Below, one piece after another: positions 26,076 to 33,465 of a DNA stretch of 48,998 nt (its first letter is position 1; each line of letters starts with the position of its first letter). Position numbers and translations under genes: made by a program. The notes beneath the pieces were generated by a model. The model did no database searches. It was given only the letters and a program-made list of their open reading frames with translations, and was not told where the DNA came from. Source of the stretch: an uncultured Lachnospiraceae bacterium. Lineage in GTDB: Bacteria; Bacillota; Clostridia; Lachnospirales; Lachnospiraceae. The DNA is taken from positions 1-48,998 of the forward strand of contig CATKXR010000036.1 in the NCBI GenBank assembly GCA_949840805.1. Direction: 5' to 3'.

Positions 26076-27950
26076 TCAGCAGGTGATCTTTACGCCGGTC
26101 TCGTATTTCTTGTCGTCCACAATGACTCTCACATCATATACACCTTTTAAGCCGGCCTTGTTGACGCTGGTTCTGGTGTTGCGCTCGTCGGAATCTAAGA
26201 AGGTACCGCAGCACATGGCCAGGTAGGAAACGGCAGTGGTGGAGATGTAGTATCTGTGAACCTCGTCGCCCTGCTCTAAGAGCATCATGACCATCTGGCC
26301 TTTCTCGAAGCGGGAGAAGAAGGTGAAGCGGTCGATCTCATCCTCAATTCTGGCATTGCAGCTCTCCGGAAGCATCTCGCCGCAGCTCTCCATGGGGATA
26401 TCCGTGTCAAATTCTTTGGTGTGGCCCATCTTACCCAGAACCTGGCCCTTGCCCAGCTCAAGATTGATGCCGTCGCTGTACAGTTTCAGTTTCTCCGCGC
26501 GGTAGTAGTTGCCGGGAACTTCCAGATCCAGCATTACCTTGCCATCGCAGACCTCAACCGTAATGCTGCGGCAGGTGCCGCCCACATCCTTCACGAACGC
26601 GCCAAGAGCCTCGGAGGGAGCGCCGTCCTTGTCATAGGCAATACCGCCGGAGTGAACCATATAGTGGCCTTCATTGTAATATTCTACATTACAGATGTAC
26701 GGGGAGAAGAACTCGGCGCCCCGGTCTTTTCCGTACTCCCATACCTGCTCAATGGTCATATCCTCGGTGTTGATGCGGTAACGGACGCCTCTGGAGTAGT
26801 TGTCCTTGGCGGCCAGGTTCTTGGTGTCCCGGTCTACCTGCTTGCAGCCATAGTGGTGGTTGTCAAAACACATCACATCGCCGTTGGGGGTGATCACATT
26901 GGCGTGCTGCTCATACTGCCAGCCGAAGTTGCTGCCGATGGGCTTGAAGAAGTATTTGTCCACCATATCCTGGGGCCAGCCGGCGGGATCGCCGATGATC
27001 CAGTTCAGCTCTCCGCTGTCAAAGTCGATGTTGACCATGGAGTCAATGTGACGGCCGGAGAAGGTCAGGGAGTTGGTGTTCTTGTCATACCATACGGCGT
27101 TGTTGTGGAACCAGTCCTCCTCGGACCAGCTTCCGGAATGGCTGACGGTCTCGGGGTTGAGGAATTTCTTGTAGTCCCAGGTCTTTAAGATCTCGCCGGT
27201 ATTGCGGTCGATCAGGACACACATATCCTCTACGGTATCGCTCTCTAAATCATCGGTCAGCACTAACAGGTTGCCGTCCTCCATCTCGAACTCGTCATGA
27301 TGGTAGCCGCCGGGCAGACGGAATTCTTTGTAGACCTTGCCGCAGGGGCTGATCTCATAAAGGCCGGACATATAGTAAGGCATCTTCAGAAGACGGTGGG
27401 TCCCCATGATCAGGTTGCCGTTCTTCAGGCGCTTGATATCAAATACACAGGCCACGTTCATGTGCCAGCGGGCATCCCCTGCATAGTCGAAAGCGGAGGA
27501 GAGCTGCAGGCCGGCGGGAGATACCATGATCACGTTGTCCTGGAGATATTCCGGGGTGGTGTGCATGTGGTAGACGGGATTCTCTCCATTGTACACATCC
27601 GGCACATCGATGGTGATCACATTGGACTCGCCGCGGTAAGCGCGGATCTCTACTTTGTTGGCATAATTGGAGTACAGCCCTACTACGGGAAGCACATGCT
27701 TCTTTGCCTTAGGGAAGGTGTGGCTGATGTTGGCCTCTTTGGTCTTGCCCAGGACGGTAATCGTGACCGGAGTCTCGGTCTTGGTCTCAAAGCAGACCAC
27801 GGCGCTTAAGGGGCTGACTTCATACAGGTTGTATTTTACCAGAGGATTCTGGATGGTGTAATTGCCGGCCTCAAATTCTTTCAGCATAGCTTCCTCAGCC
27901 TCAGCCTGGCGGTCGATCAGATGCTTCTCGTAGATATATTTTACACTCAT
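26076..27950 (-). CDS. Arylsulfate sulfotransferase (AssT family)
   Basis: 624 residues. An N-terminal beta-sandwich domain (about 20-120, SPLSAVVCFETKTETPVTIT) is followed by a six-bladed beta-propeller rich in histidine: GGYHHDEFEMEDGNLLVLTD, WFHNNAVWYDKNTNSLTFSG, WQYEQHANVITPNGDVMCFD, FDNHHYGC. This is the arylsulfotransferase (ASST) pattern, which moves sulfate between phenolic donors and acceptors without PAPS. No signal peptide is seen, unlike periplasmic AssT of proteobacteria, so it is probably cytoplasmic. GGAGG eleven bases ahead favours ATG 27950 rather than ATG 27968, which overlaps the site. The thioredoxin and thioredoxin reductase genes just upstream on the same strand suggest a shared unit. 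Confidence 0.88.
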   Translation of the reverse strand: MSVKYIYEKHLIDRQAEAEEAMLKEFEAGNYTIQNPLVKYNLYEVSPLSAVVCFETKTETPVTITVLGKTKEANISHTFPKAKKHVLPVVGLYSNYANKVEIRAYRGESNVITIDVPDVYNGENPVYHMHTTPEYLQDNVIMVSPAGLQLSSAFDYAGDARWHMNVACVFDIKRLKNGNLIMGTHRLLKMPYYMSGLYEISPCGKVYKEFRLPGGYHHDEFEMEDGNLLVLTDDLESDTVEDMCVLIDRNTGEILKTWDYKKFLNPETVSHSGSWSEEDWFHNNAVWYDKNTNSLTFSGRHIDSMVNIDFDSGELNWIIGDPAGWPQDMVDKYFFKPIGSNFGWQYEQHANVITPNGDVMCFDNHHYGCKQVDRDTKNLAAKDNYSRGVRYRINTEDMTIEQVWEYGKDRGAEFFSPYICNVEYYNEGHYMVHSGGIAYDKDGAPSEALGAFVKDVGGTCRSITVEVCDGKVMLDLEVPGNYYRAEKLKLYSDGINLELGKGQVLGKMGHTKEFDTDIPMESCGEMLPESCNARIEDEIDRFTFFSRFEKGQMVMMLLEQGDEVHRYYISTTAVSYLAMCCGTFLDSDERNTRTSVNKAGLKGVYDVRVIVDDKKYETGVKITC

Positions 27951-28065
27951 GGTTTTGTTTTCCTCCATTATACATTATAATTTGTTTGCTGCGGATGCAG
28001 CGGCGGGTGGTGTTGATGTTTACACCCGGCAGCCGGCAAGGGGCTGCGCGAAAACGAAATCAGGC

Positions 28066-28377
28066 TCAGATATGCTCCTTGACCATCTTGACGATGGCCG
28101 GTTTCTGCTGAAGGCCCTGCATACGTTTCATCTCGGCGCCGTCCTTTAAGAGGATCAGGGTGGGATAACCGGCTACGCCGTATTCGGCTGTCAGTTCTTT
28201 GTTCTGGTCAAAATCCACCTTTAAGATGGTGAGATCATCGCCAAACTCCTTTTCCACATCCTTTAAGACAAAGCCCAGCATCTTGCAGGGGCCGCAGGTG
28301 GTGGAGAAGAAATCGGCGAGAACCAGGCCCTTGTCGGCCAGCTCCTTGAATTCTGTACTGTTTACTTCTTTTAACAT
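28066..28377 (-). CDS. trxA: Thioredoxin
   Basis: 103 residues. The active site CGPC is at C28-C31, but the usual preceding Trp is replaced (STTCGPC in place of WCGPC). The cis-proline lies in GVAGYPTLILL, and the fold ends with a basic helix (PAIVKMVKEHI). Start ATG 28377 has AAAGGAGG, and an upstream in-frame start is unlikely. It would be reduced by the thioredoxin reductase encoded just upstream on the same strand. The Trp-to-Thr change should alter redox potential or partner choice. Confidence 0.9.
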   Translation of the reverse strand: MLKEVNSTEFKELADKGLVLADFFSTTCGPCKMLGFVLKDVEKEFGDDLTILKVDFDQNKELTAEYGVAGYPTLILLKDGAEMKRMQGLQQKPAIVKMVKEHI

Positions 28378-28577
28378 GTTGTACCTCCTTTTATTATTAA
28401 GGAATGTCAAGGGAAATACGGTTCTCTGTATATAACAGGCAATAATGCCCAGAAAAACACGGTATTCTTCATGACAGCTCCTTAGATTTATCGCAGATCG
28501 TGATTCCGGCGGCCAAAACAGCTTCTCTCACAGAATTTTTGCAATTGCAAATGTCCGGCAGCGGAATCTGTCCTTTC

Positions 28578-29498
28578 TTACAGGTTCTTTACATAGTGGG
28601 ATGCCTCCTGGGCGGCGATGGCTCCGTCGGCGCAGGCGGTGATCACTTGGCGCAGGTTCTTGGTGACGCAGTCGCCGGCCCCGAAGATGCCGGGAACCTT
28701 TGTCACCATGCGGTCATTGACCTCCACATAGCCCATCTGGTTCAGGACGCCCAGCTCCTTGAAGCACTCAGTAGTGGGAGTTAGCCCTATGTATTCAAAC
28801 ACACCGTCGCAGCTCACGGTGTTTTCTTCGCCGGTCTTGGTAGAACGGAAACGCACTCCCTCCAGGCGGGTGTCGCCGACAAATTCCAGAATATCCTGGT
28901 ACGGATAGATGCTTACCTTGTCCATGGCCCGCAGTTTGTCGCAGGCAATAGGATCGGCCGTCAAGTCGAACATGGTGACAATCGTCAGGGATTTCACGAT
29001 TCCTGCCAGGAAGATGGATTCCTCCACCGCAGAGTTGCCCCCGCCGATCACAACCACATCCTTGTCACGGTACTGGGCTCCGTCGCAGATGGCGCACCAG
29101 CTGATGCCGTTGCCGCGGAACTTATCTTCTCCGGTGACATGCAGGCATCTCGGGCGGGTGCCGGTTGCCAGGATCACAGAACTGGCAGTGAATTCCTTGT
29201 CGTCCTCCTCGCAGCGAACCAGCTTCTCCCTGCCGTTGTCCACCACTTCTTTAACCGTGGCATAGTCAAAGGTAATGGTGTCAAACTGCTGGGTATGTTC
29301 AAACATCTGATAGGCAAGCTCCGCGCCGTTGACAGTGCCTACTCCGGTGTAGTTTTGAATCTCATTTGTGTTGATGATCTGTCCGCCGGGCGCCAGCTTA
29401 TCAAGCATCAGGACATTCATGTCCGCCCGTGCCCCGTAAATCGCGGCAGTCATACCGGCTGGACCGGCCCCTATGATGATCAGATCGTATTGTGCCAT
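28578..29498 (-). CDS. trxB: Thioredoxin-disulfide reductase
   Basis: 306 residues, the typical low-molecular-weight TrxB size. The FAD motif is IIIGAGPAGMTAAIYGARA and the redox-active pair is C135-C138 in WCAICDGAQ. The NADPH motif is VVVIGGGNSAVEES. The C-terminal FAD contact is VPGIFGAGDC. AGGAGG nine bases upstream marks ATG 29498. It precedes thioredoxin and the sulfotransferase on the same strand. A -10 element lies about 110 bases upstream, so the unit can be expressed apart from the transporter gene. Confidence 0.93.
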   Translation of the reverse strand: MAQYDLIIIGAGPAGMTAAIYGARADMNVLMLDKLAPGGQIINTNEIQNYTGVGTVNGAELAYQMFEHTQQFDTITFDYATVKEVVDNGREKLVRCEEDDKEFTASSVILATGTRPRCLHVTGEDKFRGNGISWCAICDGAQYRDKDVVVIGGGNSAVEESIFLAGIVKSLTIVTMFDLTADPIACDKLRAMDKVSIYPYQDILEFVGDTRLEGVRFRSTKTGEENTVSCDGVFEYIGLTPTTECFKELGVLNQMGYVEVNDRMVTKVPGIFGAGDCVTKNLRQVITACADGAIAAQEASHYVKNL

Positions 29499-29610
29499 TG
29501 TAATCAACCTCCTCCGTTTTGTCTTATGAACACAAAGATGAAAAGCGCAAATTTTCTTTGCCGCCTTCAGGCGATGGACGGCTTCTCGTTTTTGTACTCA
29601 ACCATCCTCT

Positions 29611-29616
29611 ATTATA
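29611..29616 (-). promoter_or_regulatory. Candidate -10 of the trxB-trxA-sulfotransferase unit
   Basis: TATAAT on the minus strand, about 110 bases before trxB. A weak -35 (TAGAAA) is 17 bases further up in a very AT-rich stretch. The rest of 29508-29807 holds no gene. Confidence 0.4.
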
Positions 29617-29726
29617 ACGTTTTTTGGCGAAATTTTCTATATAAAATGTTAAGAAATCAAGAATTTTATGAAAAAATTAATATTGTTCCTGTAAAGTGAA
29701 ATGTTATTGTGGTTATTTTGCCATCA

Positions 29727-29761
29727 TCCGGCAAAGCACGCCAACAGGGAGCTTTGCCGGA
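29727..29761. terminator. Hairpin downstream of the SLC13-like gene
   Basis: TCCGGCAAAGC (29727-29737) pairs perfectly with GCTTTGCCGGA (29751-29761). On the minus strand, in which the transporter gene ends, no T-run follows; on the plus strand there is CGGTTTTT. It could be a pause or partial terminator separating the transporter from trxB. Confidence 0.45.
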
Positions 29762-29807
29762 CGGTTTTTCATTGGTTCCATGTAGTGAGGCTTATCGGTT
29801 TTCAGGA

Positions 29808-31283
29808 TTAAGCGCCGCACAAAATGGTGGCTACCGGGATTCCGATAATCAGCATCAGCACCAGCTCGATGACAACCATGGGCAGTGTGTAAGAGTAGAT
29901 ATACTTGGTGGGAACCCACTCCTTATTGCTGTGCAGCAGGGCTGCAAAGGGAGAGGCCGCCGGGGTAACGCAGGCAGACAGAAGCACGAACTGGATCATC
30001 AGGGTCACGATAGGCCTTGGGTCCGCGCCGGACTGCATGCAGTATGTAATAATGATGGGCTGCAGCAGCATGCCGATTACCAGGCTGTTGCACAGGTTGG
30101 TAAGAATACCGCCCAATGCCAGCAGCAGAATGATGAACACGGTGGATGACATACCCTGGAAGATCGGAGTAAGCATTACCCGCAAAAATCCGGAAATGCC
30201 TGTTGCCTCGTTGGTGAGGACGCCGCCTAAAAGGATAGCAGCCACAATGATGAAATAAGCGCTCCAGCTATTGGTTGCCAAAACCTTGCCGATATCCAGC
30301 ACCGGCTCGCCTTTGATACGGATAGCAGCCAGACAGGCGGCAATAAACATGGCCAGTCCGTAGACGCAGCTCTTCAAATATCCCATGAAAGGCAGGGTGG
30401 GAACCAGGGAAGGAATCATCATCCCCAGGATTACCAGGACAAAGCCCAGGATATACAGTTTTTGGCTGAGGGAAAGCGGAGGAAGCGGATTGCGGTTTAA
30501 GCTTTCCACATCGTAATCTTTCAGCTTGGAGGCATCCGGACGGATGACAAACTTTGCAAACAACACCACGGCCGTGATGAGAACCATGCCGAGAATAATG
30601 GCAGTCAGCAGGTATCCGCCGCTGCTTACGGCAATGGGGCCGCCAGGCATCTCGGCGCTGATCTTCTCAAAATTGCTGAGGAGCGCCAGGCCGTTCTGGG
30701 CGAAGGGAGCCATGGGGAAGCCGATCAGGGAGGCAATCACAACCAGGGTGATGGCAACTCTTGGGAACGGATCGCCCTTCTTGTAGCCGATTTCGTCAAA
30801 CACTCCGTAAAGGACGGGCCACATGACGAAGATAGGAGTGAAGGCATTGACAAAGCCCGCAATAAAGTAACATCCCATACAGATGACGCCCATCAGCAGC
30901 CAGGGCTTGCCGTTGGTGAACTTCCTGGTCAGGAAGAAACGTCCCATGTATCCGGTGATTTTGTAGTAAGCCAGTCCTCCGGACATGATCTGCATGAACA
31001 ATACCTGGCAGACGACCGGGGATCCGAAAGCCTCGCCGATGACGGCTGGCATGCTGCTGTAGGAGGAAAATCCTACCATGGCAATGGACATGATGCTGCC
31101 CCAGATCGGGTCGACAAATGTCCACAGGTACAGGGTTCCCAGGAATACGCCCAGGATTTCCATACCGACCGGAGTGACCTCCGGCAGATTGAGGGGCAGG
31201 TATCGGAAGAATAGCATGATACCTACGCCGACAGCGGAGTGAATCAGAGTGGCTTGCTCTTTCTTGTTAGCTACACTAGCCAT
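29808..31283 (-). CDS. SLC13/DASS-type sodium anion symporter-like permease
   Basis: 491 residues with about 12 hydrophobic helices. It has the two-fold repeat layout of the ion-transporter/DASS superfamily. Repeat 1 runs about 30-230 (GFSSYSSMPAVIGEAFGSPVV, NAFTPIFVMWPVLYG) and repeat 2 about 330-470. SNT-like loops are seen at TNLCNSLVIGMLLQPI and SACVTPAASPFAALLHSNKEW. It moves an anion, probably a dicarboxylate or sulfate-like compound; the substrate is not determined. ATG 31283 has AAAGGGG upstream. The gene shares strand and position with the thioredoxin-sulfotransferase genes, which invites the guess that it moves an arylsulfate, phenol-derived acid or sulfate. Confidence 0.8.
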   Translation of the reverse strand: MASVANKKEQATLIHSAVGVGIMLFFRYLPLNLPEVTPVGMEILGVFLGTLYLWTFVDPIWGSIMSIAMVGFSSYSSMPAVIGEAFGSPVVCQVLFMQIMSGGLAYYKITGYMGRFFLTRKFTNGKPWLLMGVICMGCYFIAGFVNAFTPIFVMWPVLYGVFDEIGYKKGDPFPRVAITLVVIASLIGFPMAPFAQNGLALLSNFEKISAEMPGGPIAVSSGGYLLTAIILGMVLITAVVLFAKFVIRPDASKLKDYDVESLNRNPLPPLSLSQKLYILGFVLVILGMMIPSLVPTLPFMGYLKSCVYGLAMFIAACLAAIRIKGEPVLDIGKVLATNSWSAYFIIVAAILLGGVLTNEATGISGFLRVMLTPIFQGMSSTVFIILLLALGGILTNLCNSLVIGMLLQPIIITYCMQSGADPRPIVTLMIQFVLLSACVTPAASPFAALLHSNKEWVPTKYIYSYTLPMVVIELVLMLIIGIPVATILCGA

Positions 31284-31338
31284 TGTTAAAGTACCCCTTT
31301 CGCTTGAAAAGTTTGTTAAATTTGTAACTTATGGTGAA

Positions 31339-31347
31339 ATTGTACCA
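31339..31347 (-). promoter_or_regulatory. Extended -10 promoter of the permease gene
   Basis: On the minus strand TGG-TACAAT, an extended -10 without a good -35. It is placed about 55 bases before the ATG. Confidence 0.45.
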
Positions 31348-31514
31348 TAGAAGGAAAAAAAGTGATATAACCTATGTTATGTTTTGTGACTTTTTTGTCG
31401 AAGCTACAGCCCGGATATGCAGCAGGACAGGGCTTTTGGGATGCCTGCGGTCGGTAAGCATATCTGGCAATCCGTAAGAATACGGTTCGTAAGAATATCG
31501 TAATGAAAGCAGTG

Positions 31515-31543
31515 TTTACGCAGCCGGCATTTTGTGGTATAGT
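31515..31543 (+). promoter_or_regulatory. Promoter of the 31.55-31.92 kb transcription unit
   Basis: TTTACG (31515-31520), 17 bases, TATAGT (31538-31543) preceded by TGG. It faces right into the unit that ends at the terminator at 31881-31924. Confidence 0.5.
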
Positions 31544-31601
31544 TTGAATTATAAGTGAAACAAATGATCGAAAAGCCGGGGAGGCGGAAAGGAGGATTGC
31601 C

Positions 31602-31724
31602 ATGAAACGAAGGTTGGGTTATAAAGCGGGAAAAGTTAATAGAGAGCCACGTTTACGGACGGCCGCACAGGCAGGGCGTTTCCGGCAGTTTTCTTTTGCA
31701 GAAGGGAAGGGACCCGGTATCTGA
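31602..31724 (+). CDS. Possible small basic protein, 40 residues
   Basis: A strong AAAGGAGG (31588-31595) stands seven bases ahead of ATG 31602. The frame reads MKRRLGYKAGKVNREPRLRT, then AAQAGRFRQFSF, and ends at TGA 31724. It is very basic, without membrane segment or cysteine. It is either a real small protein, a leader peptide, or a chance frame within a structured RNA. I recognise no family. Confidence 0.35.
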   Translation: MKRRLGYKAGKVNREPRLRTAAQAGRFRQFSFAEGKGPGI

Positions 31725-31880
31725 ACCTGCAGAAGCAGGGGGGCCATACGGCATCTTATGGAAGGCGCCGGGGTGCGGACGGCAGTGGACGTGGCAGGCG
31801 GGTTCACGGAACTGTCGGGAGAAGGGCAGGGCAGCAGGATATGCCTTGTCGGTGGCTTAGAAAAGGAAAAGAGCAGGTTA

Positions 31881-31924
31881 AAGCCGATCTGTTCCGGCAT
31901 GGCGCCGGAGGAACGGCTTTTTTT
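31881..31924 (+). terminator. Rho-independent terminator ending the 31.9 kb unit
   Basis: GCCG..GTTCCGGC pairs with GCCGGAGGAACGGC, and seven T follow directly. It separates the unit upstream from the small cysteine-rich gene. Confidence 0.75.
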
Positions 31925-31947
31925 CGTGGATGGATACAGGAGGAGCT

Positions 31948-32154
31948 ATGGCACGGTACAGAGAAGAAGTTTGTATTTATTATATGGCAGCCGGCCAATG
32001 TAAAAAGGGCCGGGAGGCATCTCATAAGCAATACTGCCAGAAGTGCGGTAAATATATACCCAGGGTACGGCTTAAGCACAAGAACAGGAAGAAAGAAAAG
32101 CTTGGGAAAATATACTCTCGGGCATATCTGCCGAGTGATTCGGTGTATTTATAG
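31948..32154 (+). CDS. Small cysteine-rich (zinc-finger-like) conserved protein
   Basis: 68 residues, start ATG 31948 behind AGGAGGA. Four cysteines (C9 in EEVCIYYMAAG, C17 in QCKKGRE, then YCQKCGKYIPR) could bind one zinc. The rest is rich in Lys and Arg (LKHKNRKKEKLGK), which suits nucleic-acid binding. As far as I recall, similar short proteins are common in Clostridia without known role. It lies 93 bases before the RtcB-helicase pair on the same strand, so a link with RNA is possible. Confidence 0.7.
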   Translation: MARYREEVCIYYMAAGQCKKGREASHKQYCQKCGKYIPRVRLKHKNRKKEKLGKIYSRAYLPSDSVYL

Positions 32155-32247
32155 AAAGACGGGAACCATGCCGGCAAATCACCTGACTAACGGGTATAAA
32201 TTGTCCGCGGCGATGGAGTTTTCAGGGTAAATAAGGAGAATGAAAAT

Positions 32248-33465
32248 ATGTTTCAGGAAATAAAGGGAGAGTACAATACGGCCAGGATCTATACCGATGT
32301 GGCGGATGAAGGCGCGCTGGCACAGATTAAGAGCCTTTGCGACCAGGAATACGTGAAAGGTCTAAAGATCCGGATTATGCCGGATGTCCATGCCGGGGCC
32401 GGCTGTACCATCGGGACTACGATGACGATACGGGACGCGGTGGTGCCTAATCTGGTAGGTGTGGATATCGGATGCGGCATGGAGACAATCCGGATTAAGA
32501 ACAGCCATGTGGAGCTGGAAAAGCTGGATAAGCTGATCTATGAAAAGATCCCTTCCGGATATGATATCCGCAAGGAGCCTCACCGGCTGAATGAACAGGT
32601 CGATTTAGGGCAGCTCCGGTGCTGCAGGGAGGCCGCCTTAAACCTGGGGCGGGCGGTGCTGTCTTTAGGGACCCTTGGGGGCGGGAACCATTTTATTGAG
32701 CTGGACCGGGATGATGAGGGGAAGCTGTATCTGGTGGTGCATTCAGGTTCGCGCCATCTGGGCCTGGAGGTGGCACAGTACTACCAGGAACAGGCATACC
32801 GCATGCTGAACGGGAATACGAAAAAGGACGAGAAGGCTTTGATTGCCGCATACAGGGCGGAGGGCAGGGAGAAGGAGATCGAGAAAGCGCTGAAAGCCTT
32901 AAAAAAGCAGGTGAAGACCCACATTCCGAAAACCCTGGCTTACTGCAGCGGCGCTCTGATGGAGGATTACATCCATGATATGAAGATCGTCCAGCGGTTT
33001 GCCATGCTGAACCGGAAAGCCATAATGGATGAGCTGATCCGGGGAATGAAGCTTAAGGTGGAGGAGGAATTTACGACAATCCACAACTATATTGATACGG
33101 AGGAAATGATTCTTCGCAAAGGGGCGGTTTCGGCAAAGAAGGGGGAGAAACTGCTGATCCCCATCAACATGCGGGACGGTTCTCTGATCTGTGTGGGAAA
33201 AGGCAATGAAGAGTGGAATTTTTCCGCGCCTCATGGGGCCGGGCGGCTCATGTCACGGACCCAGGCAAGAAAGACCTGGACCGTGTCGGAGTTTAAAAAG
33301 CAGATGAAGGGAATCTATACCACTTCAGTCAACGGGTCTACTCTGGACGAGTGTCCTATGGCCTATAAAGGGATGGAGGATATTGTGAAACATATCGGGG
33401 ATACGGCAGAGATTGTGAAGGTGATCCGGCCGGTGTACAATTTTAAGGCAGGGGAGGATGTATGA
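32248..33465 (+). CDS. rtcB: RNA-splicing ligase RtcB
   Basis: 405 residues. RtcB seals RNA 2',3'-cyclic-phosphate (or 3'-phosphate) and 5'-OH ends with Mn2+ and GTP through a histidine-GMP intermediate. Motifs seen: MPDVHAGAGCTIGTTMT, GVDIGCGM with the metal-binding Asp and Cys, LGTLGGGNHFIEL, VVHSGSRHLG and APHGAGRLMSRTQA, the region holding the guanylylated His. ATG 32248 follows AATAAGGAG. The stop overlaps the next start by four bases, so ligase and helicase are made together. No RtcA or archease gene is adjacent. Confidence 0.95.
   Translation: MFQEIKGEYNTARIYTDVADEGALAQIKSLCDQEYVKGLKIRIMPDVHAGAGCTIGTTMTIRDAVVPNLVGVDIGCGMETIRIKNSHVELEKLDKLIYEKIPSGYDIRKEPHRLNEQVDLGQLRCCREAALNLGRAVLSLGTLGGGNHFIELDRDDEGKLYLVVHSGSRHLGLEVAQYYQEQAYRMLNGNTKKDEKALIAAYRAEGREKEIEKALKALKKQVKTHIPKTLAYCSGALMEDYIHDMKIVQRFAMLNRKAIMDELIRGMKLKVEEEFTTIHNYIDTEEMILRKGAVSAKKGEKLLIPINMRDGSLICVGKGNEEWNFSAPHGAGRLMSRTQARKTWTVSEFKKQMKGIYTTSVNGSTLDECPMAYKGMEDIVKHIGDTAEIVKVIRPVYNFKAGEDV

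Larger units (their letters stand above)
31550..31924 (+). ncRNA. Candidate structured RNA or leader of unknown class
   Basis: About 375 bases lie between the promoter at 31515-31543 and a clear terminator. The stretch is GC- and purine-rich and has several short hairpins: CCTGC-AGAA-GCAGG near 31726 and CCATA..TATGG near 31743. It does not match RNase P, tmRNA, 6S, SRP or the riboswitch classes I can recall. The 40-residue frame at its 5' end covers only a third of it. The class is unassigned. Confidence 0.35.

Noticed and set aside
26421..27188. A 255-codon + strand frame opposite the sulfotransferase
   Set aside because: A V-, A- and G-rich shadow of a conserved minus-strand gene. It has no start signal or motif.
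28411..28577. Possible small coding remnant (minus strand, ending in GITICDKSKELS) between trxB and trxA
   Set aside because: A short cysteine-containing frame (DICNCKNSVREAVL) slightly recalls a BFD-type iron-sulfur domain, but it has no start codon and no ribosome site and is too short to decide.
31550..31924. RNase P RNA, tmRNA, 6S RNA or a known riboswitch
   Set aside because: The conserved blocks of these RNAs that I looked for (for example GAGGAAAGTCC or ACAGAA for RNase P) are absent.
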